A program made the translations under genes and the position numbers. The notes below the pieces were generated by a model that was given only the letters and a program-made list of their open reading frames with translations, made no database searches and was not told the origin of the DNA. A stretch of 5,707 nucleotides of DNA from Flavobacteriales bacterium (GTDB lineage: Bacteria; Bacteroidota; Bacteroidia; Flavobacteriales_D; Sanyastnellaceae), in the NCBI GenBank assembly GCA_027488055.1, contig JAIYCK010000271.1, positions 1 to 5,707 of the forward strand. Reading direction: 5' to 3'. Below are positions 1 through 5,707 of this stretch, one piece after another (positions within the stretch are counted from its first letter, which is position 1; each line of letters opens with the position of its first letter).

Positions 1-1260
1 ATTGCGCGAAATGCGTTTCTGCGAGACAATATCACCAGCCACCACCTCGTATAGAATACTGTCTATGGATGCCAAAATTTGCTCAGGCGTCCATGCTTTA
101 AGGCCAGCATAGGACTTGATTCTATAAATCATAAAAGAGGCTGCATTAGGGATATCCAAGCTGATCATCGCACTAGCCTCATCCGATTGGAACATTGGAT
201 ACATGGTATGCGGAGCTGAGCCCGCAATTTCTTTGTCGATGGATTGATATGCCGTACTAGGTCTTTTGAAAATAGACGCATCAATTTTGCCTCGAGTTTT
301 TACATTGCGTTCACCCTTGTTGAATGGGCGGATGGTGTATCCCAAATTGCGCATCATTTCGATGACCCCACTATCGCCGGGTAAATGCGCGCATCCCATT
401 CCCGCAAAAATTGATTGCCCGTTTTTCAATACACTGTCCATGCAATGCACAAATACCTTATTGCGCTCGAGCAAGATGTACTTATCAAAAGCAGGATCTG
501 TTATTTTTTTATTCAATGAATCGATGAGATCCAAGTCTTGAGTTCGATAGGCTGTTTCCATTAGTTCGCCTACGCGAGCCAACTCCTCCCTGTCTTCGTT
601 ATCATAAAACTTCTGATCATTTGAGCTTCGGGATTCCTTCACTGCCTTCTTATAAAAGGCATCACTTTGGGTATATGTCTCCAGACCGATGGTTCGCTTG
701 CCCATCTTTTTACCCGTTTGATATAAATACATATCCAGCCAGGTATCTTCCTCGTAATCGGCACCATAACTATATGATCCGAAGCGATACAGTAGATAAT
801 TGAGAAGCTCTGGATTATACATCAATGCCAACCGCAATTTGCCTTGAAGATCGGTATTCAACTTGAAGTATTCATCCAAGGATGGCAAATCGCTGTTGTT
901 CCAATTGGATCCAAATTCATCACCGCGCATCTCGTTTGACTGCCACATTTCGTTGCGCGTATCATCGAATATGGCTTGCAACCAGGCCTCAGGTTCTAGC
1001 TCCAAGGCCAACACGTCGACGCTTTTCATGGCCTCATAAAAAGGCTCTCCTAAATGAAAAACCATTTTACCACTGATGTGCATCGTACCATATATGTACG
1101 AAGGCTTTTGAAGTCCATTGCCTGTGATCTCCCACATAAGGCTTTGGTATTTTTTCTGAGAAAGGCCAACAAAACTTATGCTTAGAACGCACAAAATCGT
1201 AAGAAAGCCCTTAGGGCGCAAGCGATGAAACATCATATGCGGTAAAAATAGCGTGAACAT
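1..1260 (-). CDS. Exported TraB/GumN-family protein with a C-terminal extension (partial, 3' end outside window)
   Basis: Reading the minus strand from the ATG at 1260-1258 gives 420 codons without a stop, so the gene continues past the left edge. A signal peptide is visible: a basic stretch (HRLRPKG, residues 12-18), then a hydrophobic core ending near FVGLSQ (30-35). The mature protein opens with WEITGNGLQKPSYIYGTMH (43-61), the TraB/GumN N-terminal signature. Also present are LELE (86-89), GKRTIGLET (187-195) and GMGCAHLPGDSGVI (287-300). The two G-x-x-H motifs, G58-H61 and G289-H292, are those thought to form the metal/active site in the TraB/Tiki/GumN superfamily. The cellular role is unknown; a periplasmic or surface protease-like activity is inference. 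The domain usually ends near residue 315, but the frame runs about 100 residues further, as in longer Bacteroidota homologues. The ATG codons at 1236 or 1233 are plausible alternative starts and would give a more typical signal peptide. No Shine-Dalgarno sequence helps decide. Confidence 0.9.
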   Translation of the reverse strand, partial: MFTLFLPHMMFHRLRPKGFLTILCVLSISFVGLSQKKYQSLMWEITGNGLQKPSYIYGTMHISGKMVFHLGEPFYEAMKSVDVLALELEPEAWLQAIFDDTRNEMWQSNEMRGDEFGSNWNNSDLPSLDEYFKLNTDLQGKLRLALMYNPELLNYLLYRFGSYSYGADYEEDTWLDMYLYQTGKKMGKRTIGLETYTQSDAFYKKAVKESRSSNDQKFYDNEDREELARVGELMETAYRTQDLDLIDSLNKKITDPAFDKYILLERNKVFVHCMDSVLKNGQSIFAGMGCAHLPGDSGVIEMMRNLGYTIRPFNKGERNVKTRGKIDASIFKRPSTAYQSIDKEIAGSAPHTMYPMFQSDEASAMISLDIPNAASFMIYRIKSYAGLKAWTPEQILASIDSILYEVVAGDIVSQKRISRN

Positions 1261-1415
1261 TGGTAAGTCACCGCACCCTGCAATCGAAGTTCCCAAGTTT
1301 TTTATGACCGAACCACTTCCAAGCGTGATTTGAACATACCTCCCTATTTTTCAACTATTTACGACATTTGACACGGATAAATCTGTGGGCATGTCGGTTT
1401 TAGCTCCAAATCCCT

Positions 1416-1423
1416 TATTTTTG
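1416..1423 (+). promoter_or_regulatory. Candidate Bacteroidota -7 promoter box for the TPR-ribH operon
   Basis: TATTTTTG matches the Bacteroidota -7 consensus TAnnTTTG exactly. It lies 34 bases before the ATG at 1458, leaving a short leader. A clear -33 TTG at the usual spacing is missing; the nearest stretch (about 1391-1397, ATGTCGG) is only a weak match. The leader between the box and the start is A/T-rich and has no Shine-Dalgarno sequence, which is usual for this phylum. The assignment rests on consensus and position only. Confidence 0.5.
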
Positions 1424-1457
1424 CCCCTCAAATTTTGGTAATAATTTAATATAAACC

Positions 1458-2159
1458 ATGGCCAAACAAGATAACAAAGGAACCGATACCATTGTAGACG
1501 TGCAAGAAGTATACACCAGAACAGAGATGTTCTTAGAAAAAAATCGCAAACCTATGATCATGGGTCTAGGAGCGGTATTGCTTTTGATCGGTGGATTTTT
1601 CGCCTACCAATTCCTTTACAAAAAGCCGAAAGAAACATCAGCGGCCAATGCAATCTATATGGCTGACCTTTACAGCGAAATGGACTCATTGGAGTGGGCT
1701 GTAATGGGTCATGATGGCGCAATGGGATATGAAGAAATTGCACAAAATTTCAAAGGCACTTTGGTGGGTAAACGCGCCAATTACTGGTGCGGAGTCTACT
1801 ATCGCGATATCAAAATCGATTACAACAAAGCGTTGGAGTATTTCAAAGGTGCAGATTTCGATGACAACACGGTTGGTATCGCAGCTGTTGGATCTGTTGG
1901 TGATATGTACATCCAACTCGGCAACATCGAAGAAGGTGCAAGCTGGTTAGAAAAAGCGGCTAAACAAGCCAATAGCAGTGATAGCCGTGATTTCACTGGA
2001 CCGTATTATGGTTTGAAAGCAGCAAAGGCTTTCATCGAATTGAACGACACCAAGAAAGCAGCGAACTTGTTGGAGTATATTCTTGACAACTACGACAAGA
2101 AAACACCAGACGGAATGGAAGCAGCTAAATTGTTGGCTTTCATCAAATACAAACAATAA
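1458..2159 (+). CDS. Membrane-anchored tetratricopeptide-repeat protein
   Basis: The product is 233 residues. A charged N-terminus of about 32 residues, presumably cytoplasmic, is followed by one transmembrane segment (about 33-54, PMIMGLGAVLLLIGGFFAYQ). A basic KKPK follows, and then a helical C-terminal domain. Helix pairs resembling TPR units are seen at about 114-133 (YNKALEYFKGAD), 144-171 (GDMYIQLGNIEEGASWLEKA) and 181-213 (LKAAKAFIELNDTKKAANLLEYI). The fold plan, an N-terminal membrane anchor plus TPR-like repeats, resembles YfgM/TPR_21-type proteins, which work as periplasmic co-chaperones at the translocon. That equivalence is inference. The gene is followed after 19 bases by ribH on the same strand, so the two are probably cotranscribed. 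This pairing is common in Flavobacteriia, but I know of no proven functional link. The ATG at 1458 is the natural start because it sits just after the promoter-like box and leaves a complete anchor. Confidence 0.9.
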   Translation: MAKQDNKGTDTIVDVQEVYTRTEMFLEKNRKPMIMGLGAVLLLIGGFFAYQFLYKKPKETSAANAIYMADLYSEMDSLEWAVMGHDGAMGYEEIAQNFKGTLVGKRANYWCGVYYRDIKIDYNKALEYFKGADFDDNTVGIAAVGSVGDMYIQLGNIEEGASWLEKAAKQANSSDSRDFTGPYYGLKAAKAFIELNDTKKAANLLEYILDNYDKKTPDGMEAAKLLAFIKYKQ

Positions 2160-2178
2160 TACAGTGGTTGTGCCCTAA

Positions 2179-2676
2179 ATGGCGACAAATAACCTACGTC
2201 TATACAACCCCAACGAACTTCCCGATGCAGCTACCATGCTCATCGGGATTGTTGTTTCTGAGTGGAACTCGCACATCACGCATGCCCTGCGCGACGGAGC
2301 ATTGGAGGTATTGCGAACAGCTGGTTTGAATGAGTCTCAAATCATTTTGGAGTATGTTCCGGGTAGTTTTGAATTGCCGATGGGCGCTCAAATCCTCATC
2401 GAGACCCATCCAGTGGACGCTGTAATTGTATTGGGCAGTGTGATTCGCGGCGAAACCCCTCATTTTGATTTTGTGTGTGATGCCTGTGCACAAGGTATTA
2501 TGCGCGTGGGACTGGATCACCAGACGCCGGTTATTTTTGGTGTACTCACTGATGATAATGAGGCACAAAGTCTAGCCAGAGCCGGTGGCGAAAAAGGCAA
2601 TAAAGGAATTGAAGCAGCCGTAACTGCGCTCAAGATGGTCGCCTTGACCGATCGCTTGATCAATAAAATAATTTAA
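2179..2676 (+). CDS. ribH: 6,7-dimethyl-8-ribityllumazine synthase (riboflavin synthase beta chain)
   Basis: The 165-residue product matches the usual length of lumazine synthase. This cytoplasmic enzyme condenses 5-amino-6-ribitylamino-uracil with 3,4-dihydroxy-2-butanone 4-phosphate, the penultimate step of riboflavin synthesis. It normally assembles as a pentamer or a 60-subunit shell. Visible signatures are IGIVVSEWNSHIT (22-34; W29 stacks on the pyrimidine in the family), VPGSFELP (60-67), GSVIRGETPHFDFVC (86-100; H95 is the expected catalytic histidine), PVIFGVLT (117-124) and ARAGGEKGNKGIEAA (133-147; R134 is the expected phosphate/catalytic arginine). Residues 124-127 read TDDN, where many homologues have TTDN or similar; this is probably a neutral change. 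No FMN-riboswitch-like leader is seen before the operon, and other rib genes are not nearby. In many Flavobacteriia mutL follows this gene; here the next gene is the convergent mapA. Confidence 0.97.
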   Translation: MATNNLRLYNPNELPDAATMLIGIVVSEWNSHITHALRDGALEVLRTAGLNESQIILEYVPGSFELPMGAQILIETHPVDAVIVLGSVIRGETPHFDFVCDACAQGIMRVGLDHQTPVIFGVLTDDNEAQSLARAGGEKGNKGIEAAVTALKMVALTDRLINKII

Positions 2677-2686
2677 TTTTCCGTCC

Positions 2687-2809
2687 TTAAATCGAGCGTT
2701 GACTGCGCAGGTTGCGCATACCTTCATCGATTGTGAATGGACACTTGACCAATTGCCAAGTGCCACTCATCAGTTTGTTATAACTCACACTGAGATCAAT
2801 TTCATAGTC
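2687..2809 (-). other. Open frame after mapA: probable frameshifted C-terminus of maltose phosphorylase
   Basis: Immediately past the mapA stop, the minus-strand frame displaced by one base stays open for about 40 codons (TAT at 2806 to TAA at 2689-2687). Its start reads YEIDLSVSYNKLMSGTW. The alternating polar and hydrophobic pattern suits the last beta strand of the GH65 C-terminal domain, which the annotated frame (ending GYEVTGL) seems to lack. Dropping one base near 2807-2809 (for example one G of the GG doublet) would join the two and give a protein of about 781 residues. The joined gene would end only 10 bases from ribH. The stretch has no usable long independent ORF; an ATG inside it gives only 27 codons. 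It could instead be chance open sequence in a convergent spacer. Confidence 0.45.
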
Positions 2810-5033
2810 CTGTCACTTCGTAACCGGATTGATCCACAGATACTTTCACAACGCTGCCTCTGAACAAAACATTGAAGGAGTATGCCTTCCATTGAGCTGG
2901 AAGAATGGGGTGAAACGTCAATTTGCCATCCTTTACGCGCATTCCGCCGAATCCTTGCACGATGCTCATCCAAGTGCCTGCCATGCTCGTAATATGTAGA
3001 CCTTCATGCGCTTCGTGGTTATAGTCATCCAAATCCAAGCGCGACGTGCGCATGTACATTTCATATGCCTTCTCATGCAAGCCCAATTGAGATGCTAGAA
3101 TGGAGTGCACACAGGGAGACAAGGAACTCTCGTGCACGGTCATGGGCTCATAAAAATCAAAATTGGAACGGATCACTTCCTTATCAAAATCCTCGTCAAA
3201 AAAATACATGCCTTGCAATACGTCTGCTTGTTTGATATAGCATGAGCGCAAAATTCGATCCCAGCTCCAATGCTGATTGATGGGACGCTGCGCTTCGGGC
3301 AAAGCACTTGCAGGGGCCAATTCTTTGTCTAAGAAACCGTCATGCTGAATACGAATTTCGGAATGCTCCATTTGCCCCAAATAAATGTGAGCAACAATGT
3401 CCTTCCAACGCGCTGTCTCATTGACTTCATCAAATGCATATTGTTTGATTTTGGACGCCAATGCATCAGGGTCATTGGCGCGCAGATATTCCATTACCTC
3501 CATGGTGCAGGCAATGCACCATTTCGCAAAATAATTGGTGTACCAATTGTTGTTTACATTGTTTTCGTATTCATTGGGCCCCGTCACTCCGTGCATTACG
3601 TATTGTTTGCGCGCCTCACTCCAATGCACCCGCTGCGACCAGAATCGTGCGATACCGAGCAATACATCCCATCCATATTCAGACAAGTAATGTGCGTCTC
3701 CTGTGTAACGCACGTAGTTGTAGATCGCATAGGCGATGGCTCCATTGCGGTGTATTTCTTCGAAGGTAATTTCCCATTCGTTGTGACATTCTTCGCCATT
3801 CATGGTGACCATTGGATACAATGCAGCGCCATTGGTAAATCCTAATTTTTGGGCATTTTCAATGGCCTTATTCAATTGATTGAAGCGATAGACCAACAAT
3901 TGACGCGCCACCTTCTGATCCTTTGTGCTCATGTAGAAAGGCAAACAATACGCCTCCGTATCCCAATAGGTGGATCCTCCATATTTTTCACCAGTGAACC
4001 CTTTGGGACCTATGTTCAAGCGTGCATCTTCTCCTGTATAGGTTTGATTCATATGAAAAATATTGAATCGAATGGCTTGTTGAGCTTCGTCATCTCCTTC
4101 GATCACGATGTCTGCCAGATCCCATATCTTCTGCCAGCTCTCGGCTTGCATGGCCAACATGGTTGCAAATCCAGTGCGATGAGCGCGCTCAGCCGCCTTT
4201 TCCGCAGAAATCTTTAATTCGTCGCGATCATAATTGAGTGAGGAAACAAGTCCCACATATTTGTACAATGCAATGGTGTCACCCTGATGTATTTCTTTCT
4301 CCAAATTGTTCTCGGCAAAGAATACATCTTGACTGTGATGAAAAGTCGGTTGTATGACGTTACCGTTCAATTCCACCTCGATGGACATGGCCGCAGCGAT
4401 GTCAAATTCGGTCTTGCGCGTGCGTGTGATCACCACACCTTTGCCTGCCGAAGCCGAGGAGTCCAGCGGTTCCCAAAACATTTCTTCGTAATTGGAATCG
4501 TGGTTTCTGACATTTCCATCCAAGTATGGCTGAAAACGGATGGTTCCAGTAAAGTTGAGGGGTGTAATCGCATATCGAATTGCAGCCGTTTCGTCGTCGG
4601 CCATGGAACAAAATCGCTTGACCTCTGCGCGAATTATTCTCCCTGAAGGCATTTCCAAATCAAAAGATCGAATTAGAACGCCCTCCTTCATATTGAGTTC
4701 GCGGCGGAAATTCGATGTAATGCATTTAGCAAAATCGACATCCTCCCCTTCTACCTTGATGCGAATACCAATCCAATTGATGCTATTCAACACCTTGGCG
4801 AAATATTCGGGATAGCCATTTTTCCACCAACCCACACGCGTTTTATCAGGATAATATACCCCCGCTACATAGGAACCCTGCAAGGTTGGACCGCTATAAT
4901 CTTCTTCAAAATTGGCGCGTTGGCCGAAACGACCATTGCCGATAGAAAAGATACTTTCAGAAGATCGATGGTGCTTGCGTTTAAATCCTTCTTCGATGAT
5001 CCTCCAAGGATCTGTGGTCAAGTATTGTATCAT
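2802..5033 (-). CDS. mapA: Maltose phosphorylase, glycoside hydrolase family 65
   Basis: The 743-residue product has no signal peptide and should be cytoplasmic. It phosphorolyses maltose with inversion to beta-D-glucose 1-phosphate and glucose. The order is the N-terminal beta-sandwich (about 15-265, with SIGNGRFGQRANFEE at 30-44), a linker, the (alpha/alpha)6 barrel (about 315-690) and a short C-terminal beta domain. Motifs seen are GPKGFTGEKYGGSTYWDTEA (342-361), TGPNEYENNVNNNWYTN (484-500; E488 is the expected general acid, equivalent to Glu487 of the Lactobacillus brevis enzyme), IKQADVLQG (600-608), HESSLSPC (634-641) and HITSMAG (680-686, phosphate region). Residues 417-425 read HNEWEITFE, the loop-3 segment that distinguishes maltose phosphorylases from trehalose and kojibiose phosphorylases. 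The ATG at 5033 gives an N-terminus (NPW/DPWxIIEEGF-like) typical of homologues. Length is slightly below the usual 750-780, and the C-terminus looks cut by a frameshift. No beta-phosphoglucomutase, transporter or amylase gene is adjacent in this window. Confidence 0.95.
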   Translation of the reverse strand: MIQYLTTDPWRIIEEGFKRKHHRSSESIFSIGNGRFGQRANFEEDYSGPTLQGSYVAGVYYPDKTRVGWWKNGYPEYFAKVLNSINWIGIRIKVEGEDVDFAKCITSNFRRELNMKEGVLIRSFDLEMPSGRIIRAEVKRFCSMADDETAAIRYAITPLNFTGTIRFQPYLDGNVRNHDSNYEEMFWEPLDSSASAGKGVVITRTRKTEFDIAAAMSIEVELNGNVIQPTFHHSQDVFFAENNLEKEIHQGDTIALYKYVGLVSSLNYDRDELKISAEKAAERAHRTGFATMLAMQAESWQKIWDLADIVIEGDDEAQQAIRFNIFHMNQTYTGEDARLNIGPKGFTGEKYGGSTYWDTEAYCLPFYMSTKDQKVARQLLVYRFNQLNKAIENAQKLGFTNGAALYPMVTMNGEECHNEWEITFEEIHRNGAIAYAIYNYVRYTGDAHYLSEYGWDVLLGIARFWSQRVHWSEARKQYVMHGVTGPNEYENNVNNNWYTNYFAKWCIACTMEVMEYLRANDPDALASKIKQYAFDEVNETARWKDIVAHIYLGQMEHSEIRIQHDGFLDKELAPASALPEAQRPINQHWSWDRILRSCYIKQADVLQGMYFFDEDFDKEVIRSNFDFYEPMTVHESSLSPCVHSILASQLGLHEKAYEMYMRTSRLDLDDYNHEAHEGLHITSMAGTWMSIVQGFGGMRVKDGKLTFHPILPAQWKAYSFNVLFRGSVVKVSVDQSGYEVTGL

Positions 5034-5110
5034 AATTTCGTGAGATGCTTTTTATCGCCACCAAAATACAGCTACATCGCATGGATGAAACGGCATTTAT
5101 ACGGGTCTTG

Positions 5111-5142
5111 CAAAGTAAATGAAAGTGTACTAAATACACCAA
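5111..5142 (-). promoter_or_regulatory. Candidate mapA promoter with an inverted repeat in the spacer
   Basis: On the minus strand a TTG (5142-5140) is followed after 21 bases by TTACTTTG (5118-5111). This is the TTG-N(about 19-21)-TAnnTTTG layout of Bacteroidota promoters with one mismatch in the -7 box. It would start transcription roughly 70 bases before the mapA ATG at 5033. The spacer contains the perfect inverted repeat GTGTA-CTAAA-TACAC (5125-5139), placed where a bound regulator would block RNA polymerase. Maltose genes in this phylum are often controlled by LacI-type or SusR regulators, but no regulator gene is present here, so the operator is a guess. Confidence 0.35.
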
Positions 5143-5198
5143 CTATTTTTCATTCGAAACGTGGAAAGGTCAAGCTTACCAATTCGACATGGTGCCTA

Positions 5199-5707
5199 TC
5201 ACAAGCGCATGGCCACGCGTGTACCTTCTTCAATGGCTCTTTTGGCATCCAATTCACCAGCATTGGCCGCTCCGCCAATCACATGGGCATTGGGTAATTG
5301 AGTGGTGAACTCGTTGTTACTCAATTGACCTGCGCAAACCACAAGATGATCAAAGGTCTCAACTTCCAACTGGCCATTTTTTTCGTAGTGTAAGCCATGT
5401 GCATCCACTTTGATGTACTTCACTTCATTGATGATTTGAACACCATACATTTTTAGTTCAGCACGATGAATCCAAGACGTGGTTTTACCCAATGCATTGC
5501 CAGGCTTCTTGGCACTTCTCATCATGATGGTCACATTGCGCAATGGCTGAGCGTGTGAGGGCGTTGAGCCAAGGCCCCATTTATCTTTGAACTCATGAAC
5601 CGTTTCTGGCTCTGATCCTTTTACCAAAAAAATGGCTGTATCAACAGCGATGCCTCCGCCTCCGACAATCACAACTTTCCCTCCAACCTCTACTTTCCCT
5701 CCCAACA
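5199..5707 (-). CDS. fadH: 2,4-dienoyl-CoA reductase (FadH-like flavin oxidoreductase), C-terminal part
   Basis: The last 168 codons are in the window; the gene starts beyond the right edge, and the full family length is about 670 residues. The fragment covers the C-terminal dinucleotide-binding part. It opens with VVIVGGGGIAVDTA (fragment residues 11-24), a GxGxxxxD nucleotide-binding motif. GNALGKTTSWIHR (69-81), DHLVVCAGQ (119-127) and HVIGGAANAGELDAKRAIEEGTR (141-163) then follow in the same order and spacing as in Escherichia coli FadH. That enzyme uses FMN, FAD and a 4Fe-4S cluster to reduce 2,4-dienoyl-CoA with NADPH during beta-oxidation of unsaturated fatty acids. The TIM-barrel and Fe-S region are not in view, so cofactors and exact substrate cannot be confirmed; a related NADH:flavin oxidoreductase is possible. 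The TTG at 5705 is an internal codon, not a start. It lies upstream of mapA on the same strand with a 165-base gap, so cotranscription is possible but mapA seems to have its own promoter. Confidence 0.88.
   Translation of the reverse strand, partial: LGGKVEVGGKVVIVGGGGIAVDTAIFLVKGSEPETVHEFKDKWGLGSTPSHAQPLRNVTIMMRSAKKPGNALGKTTSWIHRAELKMYGVQIINEVKYIKVDAHGLHYEKNGQLEVETFDHLVVCAGQLSNNEFTTQLPNAHVIGGAANAGELDAKRAIEEGTRVAMRL

Noticed and set aside
266..1076. Several 60-91 codon plus-strand open frames in the left part
   Set aside because: All are antisense to the continuous TraB/GumN reading frame, whose conserved motifs show which strand is coding.
2704..2718. TGCGCA-GGT-TGCGCA hairpin between ribH and mapA as a terminator
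   Set aside because: The stem is only 6 bp, no T-run follows on either strand, and the site falls in the probable lost mapA C-terminal frame.
2742..2762. Inverted repeat CACTTG...CAAGTG between ribH and mapA as a terminator
   Set aside because: The 6-bp stem has a 9-base loop and no adjacent T-tract; it is weak and also inside the open frame following mapA.
3342..3845. A 167-codon plus-strand open frame opposite mapA
   Set aside because: It lies wholly antisense to highly conserved GH65 barrel sequence, and its translation shows no recognisable domain; it is a shadow of mapA.
5062..5068. TATTTTG on the minus strand as a closer -7 box for mapA
   Set aside because: It is one base short of TAnnTTTG and has no TTG at the proper distance upstream; the match at 5111-5142 is better.
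4920..5297. A 125-codon plus-strand open frame across the fadH-mapA gap
   Set aside because: It overlaps conserved ends of both minus-strand genes and has a low-complexity-free but unrecognisable translation; no promoter or start signal supports it.

Overview
The window looks like an ordinary chromosomal stretch of a member of the Bacteroidota, probably from or near the Flavobacteriia. Three things point there. The start codons lack clear Shine-Dalgarno sequences and have A/T-rich leaders. The upstream regions carry matches to the Bacteroidota TAnnTTTG promoter box. The gene content also fits: a TPR membrane protein paired with ribH, a maltose phosphorylase of the type found in this phylum, and a secreted TraB/GumN protein with an extra C-terminal region. 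No mobile element, RNA gene, CRISPR array or phage gene was seen.

Layout from left to right. Positions 1-1260 (minus) hold the N-terminal 420 codons of an exported TraB/GumN-family protein that runs off the left edge. A 197-base divergent intergenic region (1261-1457) follows, with a good promoter box facing right. Next is a two-gene plus-strand operon: a single-pass membrane protein with TPR-like repeats (1458-2159) and, 19 bases on, lumazine synthase ribH (2179-2676). Convergent to it is a complete GH65 maltose phosphorylase, mapA (2802-5033, minus). The 125 bases between ribH and mapA hold an open frame that reads like the lost C-terminus of mapA after a one-base frameshift. After a 165-base gap with a candidate mapA promoter, positions 5199-5707 (minus) hold the last 168 codons of a FadH-like 2,4-dienoyl-CoA reductase that starts beyond the right edge.

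The genes do not form one pathway. RibH makes the riboflavin precursor, and flavins derived from riboflavin serve FadH-type enzymes, but this link is generic. MapA phosphorolyses cytoplasmic maltose to beta-glucose 1-phosphate and glucose. It stands here without the transporter, beta-phosphoglucomutase or amylase genes that often accompany it. I found no convincing new biological system. The observations most worth checking are the apparent mapA C-terminal frameshift, the unexplained C-terminal extension of the TraB/GumN protein, and the inverted repeat inside the putative mapA promoter.
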